DNA of 64,000 nt from Desulfoplanes formicivorans (GCF_001748225.1 NZ_BDFE01000015.1:248001-312000), one strand, 5' to 3'; counted from the stretch's first letter, positions 26,266 through 35,722 are shown. Numbers and translations: made by a program. Notes: a model not told the origin generated them from the sequence alone.

Positions 26266-26838
26266 TCATTCCTTGCCAGGCCAGGGCAACCAGGGCAGTC
26301 CCTGACGCAACCCCCGCCGGATCTGCTCGGCCGAATCCTGCCTGTAACCATACACCCGTACACCAAAAATATGCAGCATGATGCTGGTGGCGCGATCCCG
26401 GCTCACCTCTCTGGAGTACTCCTTTTCCAGATACGTACGAAAAAGTGCCTCCACCTCGTTGAGTTTGGCATCAGCCAAGCTTTGCAGCTCGCTTTTCTCA
26501 TGAGCCAGTTCGAGCTGGGTCTTGACGAGAAAACAGCTGGTATAGTCGGCAGCAGTGGTTTCACCAACGATTTGCTCGAAAACCGCACAAATACCTTCCC
26601 CTACACTTGGTGCGCCATCCAATACGGCACGAAGCTGCTCCTTTCTCTTGCGGGCATACCGTTCCAGGGCTTCCCGGAACAACCCCTCCTTGTTGGTGAA
26701 AGACAGGTAGATGGAACCAGGCTTGAGGCCGGTGACATTGACTACCTGCTGCATGGAAGAACCGCTGTACCCCTTTTCCCAGAACAGTTCGATTACCTTG
26801 TCGAGGACTTCTTCTCTGTCAAATTGGGCTCTTGCCAT
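26266..26838 (-). CDS. TetR/AcrR-family regulator
   Basis: The 190-residue protein has an N-terminal TetR domain (~5-52) with LDKVIELFWEKGYSGSSMQQVVNVTGLKPGSIYLSFTNKEGLF, typical of the AcrR/NemR-like branch, and a C-terminal ligand domain with Cys98 in YTSCFLVK. NemR-type relatives sense electrophiles or reactive chlorine through cysteines, but only one candidate Cys is seen. A 16-bp palindrome in its own promoter recurs before nifU, so both may be targets. Confidence 0.82.
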   Translation of the reverse strand: MARAQFDREEVLDKVIELFWEKGYSGSSMQQVVNVTGLKPGSIYLSFTNKEGLFREALERYARKRKEQLRAVLDGAPSVGEGICAVFEQIVGETTAADYTSCFLVKTQLELAHEKSELQSLADAKLNEVEALFRTYLEKEYSREVSRDRATSIMLHIFGVRVYGYRQDSAEQIRRGLRQGLPWLPWPGKE

Positions 26839-26901
26839 GATTGTTCCTTTATCTGCTTGTGCAGGACACCATCTCGCACAGGTTTATTGACCGGGTGGAA
26901 G

Positions 26902-26929
26902 TTGAATATTCATTCAATCTGCAATTGAC
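26902..26929 (-). promoter_or_regulatory. tetR promoter with palindromic operator
   Basis: TTGAATATTCATTCAA (26902-26917) is a near-perfect palindrome. On the minus strand it overlaps the -10 region (TATTCA) of a promoter whose -35 TTGTCA (26924-26929) is at 17-base spacing, so binding would block transcription of the TetR gene. Confidence 0.6.
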
Positions 26930-27012
26930 AAGGATTTTTGCCTTTACCGCAGGACACACAGGCAACAGGAAGACGTGTCGTCCCCCGGAATCAGCTGCAG
27001 CATCCCCTCAGG

Positions 27013-27591
27013 TCAGCTTGTTGCCAAGGCCACGATTTCCCGGTGCCGGAAGCAATCCACGGTGTGATCGTTGACCATGCCCACCGCCTGCATGAATGCA
27101 TAGCAGATGACAGGCCCGAAAAAACAAATCCCCAGTTTGTTCATTTCCCTGCTTATCCTCTGGGATAAATCGGTTTGGTCAGGCACGTCATCCACACACG
27201 TCCACTGATTCTGAATGGGCTCACCATCAACGTACTGCCAGAGATACGCATCCAGAGAGCCGTATCGTTCCTGGATGCCCAGAACGGCCCGGGCGTTCCT
27301 TATGGCCGAGGTAATCTTGAGACGATTGCGGATGATGCCGGGTTCGGCGAGAAGACGTTGTACATCGGCCTGAGTATACCGGGCCATGCGTTGGCAATCA
27401 AACCCCTCAAACGCTTTTATGTACTGCTCACGACGTCTCAGGATGGTCAGCCAGCTGAGTCCTGCCTGAGCGCCTTCCAGAATCAACAATTGGAACAGAA
27501 GCCGGTCATCATGAAGAGGAACACCCCATTCTGTATCGTGGTAGGCCACGTACAACGGGTCGCTACCACACCATGTGCATCTGTTTTTCAT
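27013..27591 (-). CDS. tag: DNA-3-methyladenine glycosylase I
   Basis: Tag excises 3-methyladenine from alkylated DNA. The 192-residue protein shows the family opening RCTWCGSDPLYVAYHDTEWGVPLHDD, with Cys and His zinc ligands completed by His174 and Cys178 near VNDHTVDCFRH. The helix-hairpin-helix segment LEGAQAGLSWLTILRRR follows. AAGGAG lies before the ATG. It is a single gene between the TetR regulator and the nifU promoter. Confidence 0.93.
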   Translation of the reverse strand: MKNRCTWCGSDPLYVAYHDTEWGVPLHDDRLLFQLLILEGAQAGLSWLTILRRREQYIKAFEGFDCQRMARYTQADVQRLLAEPGIIRNRLKITSAIRNARAVLGIQERYGSLDAYLWQYVDGEPIQNQWTCVDDVPDQTDLSQRISREMNKLGICFFGPVICYAFMQAVGMVNDHTVDCFRHREIVALATS

Positions 27592-27683
27592 ATATCTCCT
27601 TGCAGGTACGCGTCATGAACATGGCGGTCTGCCCGGCAGGGGACCCCTTGCCGTTTTTTTGAACAAAAAGCGATAAAACACCC

Positions 27684-27727
27684 TTGACGACATCAGGATA
27701 CATTTTTATTTGAATATGCGTTCAAAT
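27684..27727 (+). promoter_or_regulatory. nifU-iscS promoter overlapping a TetR-type operator
   Basis: TTGACG (27684-27689) and TATTTG (27707-27712) form a sigma-70-like promoter with a 17-base spacer. The palindrome TTGAATATGCGTTCAA (27710-27725, extended arms 27708-27727) overlaps the -10 and start region. It shares 13 of 16 bases with the tetR-promoter palindrome. About 245 bases of leader follow before nifU with no gene supported. Confidence 0.6.
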
Positions 27728-27963
27728 GAACCTGCTTGTCGGGAGAAATCAGACACCATACCCTGCCGCTGCGCCATGGGGAACAACCCATCACGTTCTG
27801 CCGGTATCAAGGATACATCCCACTGAACCGTTGCGATGCCTTCCTGTCCACCTCTCCGACCAACAAGCTGACGTTTGAAATCCGCACAAACGCAGAGACA
27901 TGCCAATACGAAACGCCAATCCCGGCCATACTTTTTCATGCACACCCATCCAGGAGAACGTCT

Positions 27964-28818
27964 ATGTGGGAATATACCGATGCAGTCAAAGACCATTTTT
28001 TCAACCCCAGAAACGCAGGAGTCATTGAGGACGCCGACGGTGTCGGCGAAGTGGGTTCCCTGGCCTGCGGTGACGCCCTGACTCTGTACATCAAGGTACA
28101 AGACGGCATTATCACCGACGCCAAATTCAAAACCTTTGGATGCGCCAGCGCCATTGCTTCCAGTTCGGCCTTGACCGAGCTGATCATCGGCAAAACCGTG
28201 GAAGAAGCGGAAAAGCTGACCAACAAGGACATTGCCAATTACCTGGGCGGTCTGCCCCGGGAAAAAATGCATTGTTCCGTCATGGGCCAGGAAGCCCTGG
28301 AACAGGCCATCAAGAACATGCGTGGTGAAGCAGGCCCCAAGGCCGAGCACTCCCACGAAGGAAATCTTGTCTGTGAATGCTTTGGTATTTTTGACGAGGA
28401 AATCCTGCGGGCCATCAAGGAAAACGACCTGCAAACCGTGGAAGATGTGACCAACTTCACCAAGGCCGGTGGTGGCTGCGGCAAATGTGTCGACGAGATT
28501 GCCCGGCTTCTGCGCCAGGCACGGGGAGAAACATCCTGTCCCGCCCCCTGCAAGGCTCCGGCCTTTCCGGCTGAAGGCATGACCAACATCCAGCGCATGC
28601 ACCTCATTGAATCGGTCATGGACCAGGACATCCGTCCCATCCTCCAGGCTGACGGTGGCAACATCCAACTCATTGACATTGAAAAAAAACAGGTCACCGT
28701 CAAATTCACGGGCATGTGCTCAAGCTGCCCGTCCAGCAAGGCAACCCTGGAAAATCTGGTGGAAGCCAAACTCAGGGAAAAAGTCGATCCCGACATCAAG
28801 GTCATTCTGGAGGACTAA
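27964..28818 (+). CDS. nifU: NifU-type modular Fe-S cluster scaffold
   Basis: The 284-residue protein combines three modules. An IscU-like scaffold (~1-125) has Cys35, Cys60 and Cys104. A BFD-like 2Fe-2S domain (~135-185) has Cys137, Cys139, Cys172 and Cys175. A C-terminal NifU scaffold (~205-284) has the Cys252-x2-Cys255 pair. It assembles Fe-S clusters with the desulfurase encoded four bases downstream. In sulfate reducers NifU-type systems often serve general Fe-S supply, and no nitrogenase gene is present here. AGGAGA precedes the ATG. Confidence 0.93.
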   Translation: MWEYTDAVKDHFFNPRNAGVIEDADGVGEVGSLACGDALTLYIKVQDGIITDAKFKTFGCASAIASSSALTELIIGKTVEEAEKLTNKDIANYLGGLPREKMHCSVMGQEALEQAIKNMRGEAGPKAEHSHEGNLVCECFGIFDEEILRAIKENDLQTVEDVTNFTKAGGGCGKCVDEIARLLRQARGETSCPAPCKAPAFPAEGMTNIQRMHLIESVMDQDIRPILQADGGNIQLIDIEKKQVTVKFTGMCSSCPSSKATLENLVEAKLREKVDPDIKVILED

Positions 28819-28822
28819 ACAG

Positions 28823-30019
28823 ATGCATACCATATATCTGGACAATAACGCCACCACCCGTGTGGACCCCAAGGTTTTCGAAGCCATCAAGCCCTATTTC
28901 ACCGAACTCTATGGCAACCCCTCTTCCATGCACCGCTTTGGCGGACAGGTGGGCGGAAAAATCAGGGAAGCCCGGGACCAGGTGGCCCACTTCCTGGGGT
29001 GTGATGCCAGGGAGATCATCTTTACCTCCTGCGGGTCCGAGTCCGATAATACCGCCATCAGATCCGCCCTGGAAGCCTTCCCGGAAAAGAAACACATCAT
29101 CACCACAGCCGTGGAGCATCCGGCCATTTTGAGCCTGTGCACCCACTTGGAGAAAAAGAAAGGATACGAGGTCACCTATCTGTCCACGGATGAACACGGC
29201 AGGCTGGATCTTGAAGAATACAAACAAGCCTTCCGTCCGGACACCGCCATTGTGTCCGTCATGTGGGCCAACAATGAAACCGGCAATATATATCCCATTG
29301 AAAAGATGGCTCATATTGCCCGGGAAAACGGCGTGATTTTCCACACGGACGCTGTGCAGGCCGTGGGCAAGGTGGATATCAATCTGTCCGCAATCCCCGT
29401 GGACATGCTCTCCCTTTCCGGGCACAAGCTCCATGCACCCAAGGGAGTAGGGGCCCTGTACGTACGCAAGGGTCTTGCCTTTCATCCGTTTCTCATCGGC
29501 GGCCACCAGGAGCGCGGCCGACGGGCAGGAACAGAAAACACCACCGGCATCGTGGCTCTGGGCAAGGCATGCGAGCTGGCCCAAACCAACATGGAAGCGG
29601 AAAACACCACGGTGAAAGCCCTGCGCGACCGACTGGAAACCGGTATTTTGCAAGCCATTCCCCATACCAGGGTCAACGGCGACCCGGAGAACCGTCTGCC
29701 CAACACCACCAACATCTCCTTTGGATATGTGGAAGGGGAGGCCATTCTGCTCATGATGGATCAGGTCGGCATCTGTGCCAGTTCGGGATCGGCGTGCACC
29801 TCCGGCTCTCTGGAGCCTTCCCACGTGCTCATGGCCATGAACGTGCCCTTTACCTTTGCCCACGGATCCATCCGGTTCAGCTTGAGTCGATTCACCACCC
29901 AGGAAGATATTGATTTCGTGTTGCAGACCATGCCGTCTCTCATTGAAAACCTGCGTACCCTCTCTCCCTTTTCCGAGGAAAAGGAAGCACCAGCCATAAC
30001 CAAACGTTTTGCCAAATAA
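28823..30019 (+). CDS. iscS: Cysteine desulfurase (NifS/IscS family)
   Basis: This PLP enzyme takes sulfur from cysteine and passes it to NifU. The 398-residue protein has the class V aminotransferase fold: N-terminal YLDNNATTRVDP, PLP-binding Lys202 in SGHKLHAPKG, and the catalytic Cys325 in SGSACTSGSLEPSHVL on an extended loop, as in group I enzymes. It starts four bases after nifU. NifS is an equally valid name; group I membership is clear, the exact label is not. Confidence 0.92.
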   Translation: MHTIYLDNNATTRVDPKVFEAIKPYFTELYGNPSSMHRFGGQVGGKIREARDQVAHFLGCDAREIIFTSCGSESDNTAIRSALEAFPEKKHIITTAVEHPAILSLCTHLEKKKGYEVTYLSTDEHGRLDLEEYKQAFRPDTAIVSVMWANNETGNIYPIEKMAHIARENGVIFHTDAVQAVGKVDINLSAIPVDMLSLSGHKLHAPKGVGALYVRKGLAFHPFLIGGHQERGRRAGTENTTGIVALGKACELAQTNMEAENTTVKALRDRLETGILQAIPHTRVNGDPENRLPNTTNISFGYVEGEAILLMMDQVGICASSGSACTSGSLEPSHVLMAMNVPFTFAHGSIRFSLSRFTTQEDIDFVLQTMPSLIENLRTLSPFSEEKEAPAITKRFAK

Positions 30020-30112
30020 CCCCAAGGCGTAAGCATGCACACCGCTGCAGGGCCCGGTTGTGCTGGAAAATCCAAAAGACTGGAACCCATATTCCTTCCG
30101 GCCCGTAAACAT

Positions 30113-30152
30113 CCAGGGGCATCGTCCTTCTCCTGAAAGACGATGCCCCTGG
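30113..30152. terminator. Terminator-like hairpin after iscS
   Basis: Arms of 14 bp (30113-30126 and 30139-30152, core GGGGCATCGTC) with a 12-base loop lie about 95 bases after the iscS stop, between convergent genes. T-tracts are weak on both sides. Confidence 0.6.
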
Positions 30153-30292
30153 TATATGATGCAGCCGGGTATAATGTGCAGGCTGGGCCCGGAAACCACA
30201 TACAGCAAGCTCTTCCATGACATGGAACAAGGACGAGCCTTCTCCCTGTCCCGCCAGACGACCCTCTTTTGGAACAAGCCCCTTTTGAACCA

Positions 30293-31099
30293 TCATCCGT
30301 ACTCAAAATAATGACCCGGGGTTTTTCCGAGCGCCTTTTTGAACATGGATATGAATGCACTCGGACTCTCATATCCCAGATCAATGGCAACGGAAGTGAC
30401 AGGTTCCTTTTCTGCCAGCCGTCGCAATGATTCCAAAATCCGTATCTGCTGTCTCCACTGCCCAAAACTCATACCTGTTTCCGATTGAAAAAGTCGGGTC
30501 AAAGTACGCCTGGTAGCCCCCACAATCCTTCCCCATTCATCCAAGGTTTTTTTGTCCCCAGGATGTTTTAGTAATGCGGAAAATATTTTTTTGAGCCGGA
30601 GATCCCTGGGAATGGGAAGACGCAGCGATTTCAAATCCACGGCATGAATCTGATCCAGAAGTACCTTTACCAGTCGTTCTTCCGGCCCGCCAAGGGGATA
30701 TGGTTGCGGCATGCTGACCACATGCAAAATAAGTTCTTTCAGCAGGGGAGACACGGCCACAACACAGCACCCTTGGGGAAAACCGGAAGAATAATCGGGG
30801 TCAATATACAACGTCCTCACGGACAAGGGACCAGATGTCCGTCGCTGATGCCGCATCCTGGCCGGAATCCAGATGGCCCGAAAAGGAGGAACAACCCAGA
30901 TCCCGTCATCTGTCGTCACCGTCATCACGCCCGAAGAGGCATAGAGAAGCTGCGAGCGTGCATGATGGTGAAACGATGTAACATGCCCGGCTGGAAAATC
31001 TTTTGCCAAAGCAACAACCGGACGGGGAAGGGCCATGAAGCTCCGGGTCGCATCGGAAGCAACAGAGATTGTCTCATTTGCGATATTTGTTGTCTTCAT
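30293..31099 (-). CDS. AraC-family regulator (NimR-like, cupin N-terminus)
   Basis: The 268-residue protein has an N-terminal cupin with HHHARSQLLYASSGVMTV and PPFRAIWIPARMRH motifs. A C-terminal AraC domain (~165-265) holds two helix-turn-helices, DEWGRIVGATRRTLTRLF and TSVAIDLGYESPSAFISMFKKALGKTPGHYF. This is the NimR/YeaM type that commonly controls an adjacent divergent exporter. The divergent partner here is an MFS efflux protein 75 bases away. Local control of that gene is likely; the inducer is unknown. Confidence 0.87.
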   Translation of the reverse strand: MKTTNIANETISVASDATRSFMALPRPVVALAKDFPAGHVTSFHHHARSQLLYASSGVMTVTTDDGIWVVPPFRAIWIPARMRHQRRTSGPLSVRTLYIDPDYSSGFPQGCCVVAVSPLLKELILHVVSMPQPYPLGGPEERLVKVLLDQIHAVDLKSLRLPIPRDLRLKKIFSALLKHPGDKKTLDEWGRIVGATRRTLTRLFQSETGMSFGQWRQQIRILESLRRLAEKEPVTSVAIDLGYESPSAFISMFKKALGKTPGHYFEYG

Positions 31100-31174
31100 A
31101 TCGAAAGTTCAAAACATGATTGCATGTCAGCTTTCCCCCTAACCGACTCGATCATGACGTAAGGGGGAGAGGTC

Positions 31175-32374
31175 ATGAAAAACCGATTCATCTGGATGTT
31201 GTCTCTGGGACACCTGGTAACGGATATCAACCAGGGGGCGTTACCGGCCTTGTTGCCCTTTTTTATCACCGAGTATGATCTCTCGTACACGGCAGCGGCC
31301 AGTATTGTTTTTGCCGCCAATGTGGCTTCAAGTATTATTCAACCCTTGTTCGGCCTTGCTGCCGATAGATTTTCCAAACCATGGTTGCTGTCCGCAGGCT
31401 TGATGACCGCTGGTCTCGGCCTTGGAATGAGCGGATTCTGCACGACATACCAACTCATCATGGTGCTGGCCGTTGTAAGTGGGATCGGCATTGCTGCCTA
31501 CCATCCCGAAGCGGCAAGGCTGGTCCATTTTGCAGCGGGCAATCATAAAAATACAGCCATGAGCATTTTCGGGGTTGGCGGAAATATCGGTTTTGCCGTG
31601 GGTCCTGTTTTCATAACCACTGCACTCATGCAATGGGGGTTACCCGGCACAGTCGTCCTTATTGTTCCTGTTTCTATCATGGCCATGGTTATGGCGACCC
31701 AGTATTCCGCATTCAGCCAACTGACACAGGTCACGAAGCACTCCCCCAAAGTACCCGGCAGCCGGCAAGAGCAAGAAGACTGGTGGGCGTTTCTACGATT
31801 GACCGTTGTCATCATCGGGAGATCCATCATCTTTTTCGGGCTGAATACCTTCATACCTATCTATTGGGCAAGCCACCTGAATCAGTCACAAGTTGCAGGG
31901 TCACTGGCTCTTTCATTTTTCGCTGTCTCCGGCATCATGGGCAACCTGGCGGGCGGCAACCTGGCAGACAGATGGGGTCAGAAACGGGTCATCATCATGG
32001 GATTTCTGGGACTGACATTGTTTTTGCCCATTTTCATCTTCATTGAAAATGCCCACATGGCCCTGCTGGTGATGATCCCCATCGGATTCTTCCTGTACGC
32101 AACCTTCAGCCCTTCCATTGTCCTTGGGCAAAGCTATCTTCCCCATCGCGTGGGGCTGTCTTCGGGTATTACCCTCGGGGTGGCCATCTCCATCGGAGGC
32201 GCTGCCACACCGTTCCTTGGCAAAATTGCCGACGTCTATGGCATATGGTTCGCCATGGTTGCTGCTGCATACTTGCCGGTATTCTTTGCTCTCGTGGCCA
32301 TGAGTCTGCCTGATCCCCGAAAGATCAGGGCCAGGGTGAATCCCCGGTCCTCACGCGACCAGCAGCGTGCCTGA
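31175..32374 (+). CDS. MFS efflux transporter, Fsr (fosmidomycin resistance) family
   Basis: The 399-residue protein has twelve predicted membrane segments. Its N-terminal signature SLGHLVTDINQGALPALLPFF and the GIAAYHPEAARL and FGVGGNIGFAVGP segments are those of Fsr-type drug exporters. A basic cytoplasmic tail follows the last helix. GGGGGAGAGG lies just before the ATG and could pair with TCCCCCT at 31134-31140, hiding the ribosome site. Substrate is not known here; resistance to fosmidomycin is only the family's founding phenotype. Confidence 0.85.
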   Translation: MKNRFIWMLSLGHLVTDINQGALPALLPFFITEYDLSYTAAASIVFAANVASSIIQPLFGLAADRFSKPWLLSAGLMTAGLGLGMSGFCTTYQLIMVLAVVSGIGIAAYHPEAARLVHFAAGNHKNTAMSIFGVGGNIGFAVGPVFITTALMQWGLPGTVVLIVPVSIMAMVMATQYSAFSQLTQVTKHSPKVPGSRQEQEDWWAFLRLTVVIIGRSIIFFGLNTFIPIYWASHLNQSQVAGSLALSFFAVSGIMGNLAGGNLADRWGQKRVIIMGFLGLTLFLPIFIFIENAHMALLVMIPIGFFLYATFSPSIVLGQSYLPHRVGLSSGITLGVAISIGGAATPFLGKIADVYGIWFAMVAAAYLPVFFALVAMSLPDPRKIRARVNPRSSRDQQRA

Positions 32375-32649
32375 TCGCCCAAAAGGCCTGGAGGCAGACA
32401 AAACGACGTTTCTCCCCGGGGTGAATCAACTGATCCTGAACAACCAATGCTCCAGTAAAGTCTTCATCAACAATGCCCCGCAGCAAGGAGTTACCCGTAA
32501 CAGATGATATGAACGAACCGGTTTGTGCCCATTGCATCCGACAGGTTGTTGCCTTGAAAAAGAACGCGGGTGGCGTTGACAGGAAGACATATCGTCCTTA
32601 CTCCACCTGATCCGAGAACCAACAACATCTTGCTACAGGAAGGACGATC

Positions 32650-33024
32650 ATGAAAATAGCACTGCCATCAAACGGAACCCATGTGGACGGTCACTTTGGT
32701 CATTGTGAGTTTTTCACCATTTTGACCCTGGATGATGCTCAAAACATTGTGGCAAGGGAAACCGTGACCCCTCCTCCCGGCTGTGGATGTAAATCCAATA
32801 TCGTCAGCACCCTTGTGGAAAAGGGCGTTTCTGTCATGCTGGCCGGAAACATGGGGCAGGGCGCCGTCAATCTTCTGGAAGCCAACCATATCCAGGTTGT
32901 ACGGGGCTGTTCCGGACCCATTGATGACGTGGTGGCCCAGTGGCTGGCAGGCAAGATTCAGGATCAACAGATTGTGTGTGATCACGTGGATTGCGGGCAT
33001 CATGAAAGCCCGGATGCGAACTGA
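32650..33024 (+). CDS. NifX/NafY-like dinitrogenase iron-molybdenum cofactor family protein
   Basis: The 124-residue protein begins MKIALPSNGTHVDGHFGHCEFFTI, the Nitro_FeMo-Co fold shared by NifX, the NifB C-terminus and MTH1175. These bind or carry Fe-S or Fe-Mo clusters. A PPPGCGCKSN segment and the tail CDHVDCGHHES add Cys and His residues that could bind metal. Small stand-alone members are frequent in sulfate reducers near MRP/ApbC-like genes, none of which is here. AGGAAGGA precedes the ATG. The 275 bases upstream hold no supported gene. Confidence 0.82.
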   Translation: MKIALPSNGTHVDGHFGHCEFFTILTLDDAQNIVARETVTPPPGCGCKSNIVSTLVEKGVSVMLAGNMGQGAVNLLEANHIQVVRGCSGPIDDVVAQWLAGKIQDQQIVCDHVDCGHHESPDAN

Positions 33025-33080
33025 ATCCGGCCAAGTGCGGCAGGGGAGTGCAACCCGCCCCTGCAACGCAATGACAAGGA

Positions 33081-33138
33081 CCATGCAAAAAAAAGCAGCC
33101 TGAGACGTATGCGTCTCAGGCTGCTTTTTTTTGCATGG
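33081..33138. terminator. Strong bidirectional terminator
   Basis: A 27-bp perfect inverted repeat (33081-33107 and 33112-33138) with loop TATG contains A8/T8 tracts flanking the GC core GCAGCCTGAGACG, so each direction ends in a T-run. It separates the NifX-like and adenine deaminase genes. Confidence 0.92.
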
Positions 33139-33175
33139 CATAAAACCGGACCTGTTGGAGATACGAAAAAGGAGA

Positions 33176-34915
33176 TCAATCCCGGTCGGCTGCAACAGGC
33201 ACAAAGGAAAACGTGGTTACATCAAAGAGCCCGCAGTCTGTGAGTTTCAAGGCCGGAATGACAGGCAGACTCATAAAACTGAGGGTCATAAACGGCTGTA
33301 ATGCCGGGTTGATATGCAATGTTTGGGCAAGATCCAGCAGCTCTTTCATTTGTTGTGCAACCTTTTGAGCCGGCTGGTCGGACATCAGGCCTGCAATGGG
33401 CAGCGGGAGGTGGCCGAGCACTTTGCCTTCACGCACAAGGGTGATGCCGCCGCCCATTTCCTTGAGATCGTTGACGGCCACGAGCATATCTGCATCGTTG
33501 TCGCCCGCCACAACGATGTTGTGTGAATCGTGGGCAACGGTCGTTGCGACGGCCCCGTTTTGGATATGATAGTTTTCAAAAATGCCAAGACCGATGTTGC
33601 CGATGGCCTTGTGCCGTTCAATCACGGCAATTTTGGCAAGCCCTGCGTTGTCTTGTGCGTTAAAACACCCTTCCTCATCCAGAACAACGTTTCTGACGAC
33701 GGACTCGGTCAGGATCGTTCCCGGAATAACGTGGATGGTGCGTACCTTGCTGCCGGAAACCTTGAGTTTGAAATCCTCAAGAGAAAGAGGGGGGATATGC
33801 ACAGAGCTGCGAACAGACTGCCGCTCAAGTTCCCTGGGCTCCACAAGAAGGGTGCCGTCCTGAGCGATGTGCTCGCCCCGGGTGAACACGTGGCTTACTT
33901 CAAAGTCCACAAGATCCCGGACAACCATGATATCCGCGTCATACCCCGGCGCAATGCCCCCTTTGCCCTTGAGACCAAAACATGTGGCAGCATTCAATGT
34001 CCCGATGGTGATGGCCTGAAGTGCGTCCACGCCTTCTTCCACGGCAATCCTGAGGCTCTTGTTCAAATGGCCGTTGGCAAGAATGTCTGCTGGTTCACGA
34101 TCGTCAGTGCAAAAGACACAGCGGTGATAATTGGCATTTGTAAGCCCTTTTACCAGGGCACGAAGGTCCTTTGTTGCGGAACCTTCACGAATGAGAACGT
34201 ACATGCCAAGGCGAATGCGTTCGTGCATTTCTTCCACAGTGGAACACTCGTGGTCGGTTTTGATCCCGGAAGCTGCATAGGCAATGAGGTCACGCCCGGA
34301 CAATCCAGGGCTATGTCCATCAACGCCACGCCCGCGTGAAGAAGCCATGCAGATTTTATCCAGCATTGCCGGATCGCTGTTGACGACAGCAGGGAAGTTC
34401 ATCACTTCGGCAAGGCCGTGCACGCCTTCATGATCGATGAGGGTTGCAAGTTCTTTGGCGTCAAGTGTTGCCCCTGCATGTTCAAAGGGCGTGGCCGGTA
34501 CACAGGACGGAAGCATGATGCGAACGTTGAGCGGAAGGTCCCTGGCCGCATCCAGCATGTATCGGATGCCTTCAAGGCCGCATACATTGGCGATTTCGTG
34601 GGGATCTGCAATAATGGTTGTTGTCCCGTAGGGCAAAACGCATCGTGCGAACTGGGCAGGAGAAACCAGGGAAGATTCAATGTGAACATGACCATCAATC
34701 AGGCCCGGCATAACGTATCCACCGGCAACATCGATGATTTTACCGGCCTCGTATTCACCGAATCCAACAATTTTGCCGTCACCAATGGCAACAGGGCGCT
34801 CAAAAATGGTTTGGGAAAAAACATCAACAACCTTGCAGTTCGTGATGAGCGTATCCACGGGAGTTCGCCCGGCAGCCATGTCTATACGCCGAGCAAGGGT
34901 TTCTCGATTACTCAT
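33176..34915 (-). CDS. ade: Adenine deaminase
   Basis: Ade converts adenine to hypoxanthine for purine salvage. The 579-residue amidohydrolase has the metal motif GLIDGHVHIESSLV near residue 75. Next come the family strand YGTTTIIADPHEIANVCG, the HSPGLSGRDL segment, CTDDREPADIL, and a C-terminal domain with VAHDSHNIVVAGDN and GGGITLV. ATG 34915 follows AGGAAA and gives the family N-terminus; upstream extension is not conserved. Confidence 0.93.
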   Translation of the reverse strand: MSNRETLARRIDMAAGRTPVDTLITNCKVVDVFSQTIFERPVAIGDGKIVGFGEYEAGKIIDVAGGYVMPGLIDGHVHIESSLVSPAQFARCVLPYGTTTIIADPHEIANVCGLEGIRYMLDAARDLPLNVRIMLPSCVPATPFEHAGATLDAKELATLIDHEGVHGLAEVMNFPAVVNSDPAMLDKICMASSRGRGVDGHSPGLSGRDLIAYAASGIKTDHECSTVEEMHERIRLGMYVLIREGSATKDLRALVKGLTNANYHRCVFCTDDREPADILANGHLNKSLRIAVEEGVDALQAITIGTLNAATCFGLKGKGGIAPGYDADIMVVRDLVDFEVSHVFTRGEHIAQDGTLLVEPRELERQSVRSSVHIPPLSLEDFKLKVSGSKVRTIHVIPGTILTESVVRNVVLDEEGCFNAQDNAGLAKIAVIERHKAIGNIGLGIFENYHIQNGAVATTVAHDSHNIVVAGDNDADMLVAVNDLKEMGGGITLVREGKVLGHLPLPIAGLMSDQPAQKVAQQMKELLDLAQTLHINPALQPFMTLSFMSLPVIPALKLTDCGLFDVTTFSFVPVAADRD

Positions 34916-35239
34916 GATCGTTTTCCTATGAATTGGCAGGACTGATTTGACTGGCTCCCCATACCTCGACAGGAACAACAACACCTCCTGTTGGAGGCAA
35001 TGGGGACTTCAGCACGGGGTGGCATGAATAATATAATGAAACTACATTGTTCCGGGCAGTTAATACATTATTTGTGACCAACCATCAAGAAATTCTCCTG
35101 CATTGCCCGGTTGGCAACACTGATCACGAAACGTTGTGTTGCAACAGCGGCCTTGGGAAAAGGAATCATTTACCCGTGCATACCGGGAGCAGCTTCTACA
35201 ACCGTGCTTGCCGGGAACAAAGGGGACAGGCGACACGAT
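34916..35239. other. 324-base region upstream of ade
   Basis: The stretch between the divergent end of ogt and ade holds no supported gene. An AT-rich block near 35020-35060 (leftward TATATTATT) could hold the ade promoter, but no well-spaced -35 was seen. I looked for a purine riboswitch core and did not find one. Confidence 0.4.
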
Positions 35240-35722
35240 TCAAAGGTCTTGTTGTTCCGTATCAAGCAAAGCCTGCTTGATCCCAAGTCCAAAGGCAAAC
35301 CCGGTAAGGGAACCATTGGTGCCAACGACCCGGTGGCAGGGGATGATGACCGGAATGGGGTTGTTTGCCGCGGCCATGCCCACAGCCCGCGCTCCATTGG
35401 GATTACCCAGAGACGTGGCCACCTCCTTGTAGGTGCGCACCTCGCCATAGGGTATGTCGCCAAGGACCTGCCACACCTTCTTCTGAAAAGGCGTTCCAAG
35501 GGGATTCAAAGGAACGGAAAAAACCTTTCGCGTCCCCTCCAGATATTCCTCAATCTGCTTCCGGATGTCCCTGAACAGTCCGGGGCTCCTGGTCCATGAG
35601 TCCTTGATGACAAGGGAACGCCTGCCTTCACCCGTGTCCATGTGCAGATTGGTCAGGCCGTTCTCATTGCCCACCAGAACAATACGGCACAAAGAGGTGT
35701 CAAACACCGTATAAGAAAACAT
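35240..35722 (-). CDS. ogt: Methylated-DNA-protein-cysteine methyltransferase
   Basis: This protein repairs O6-methylguanine by irreversible transfer to its own cysteine. The 160-residue chain has a short N-terminal domain and the DNA-binding C-terminal domain with GDIPYGEVRTYKEVATSLGNPNGARAVGMAAANNP and the active site PCHRV with Cys129. The usual following GGYSGG loop reads GSLTGFAFG, a family variant. It is the catalytic counterpart of the Cys-less homologue at 13398. Confidence 0.92.
   Translation of the reverse strand: MFSYTVFDTSLCRIVLVGNENGLTNLHMDTGEGRRSLVIKDSWTRSPGLFRDIRKQIEEYLEGTRKVFSVPLNPLGTPFQKKVWQVLGDIPYGEVRTYKEVATSLGNPNGARAVGMAAANNPIPVIIPCHRVVGTNGSLTGFAFGLGIKQALLDTEQQDL

Noticed and set aside
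32325-32537. A 70-codon minus-strand frame overlapping the MFS gene end
   Set aside because: No ribosome site, no recognisable domain and overlap with a solid gene.
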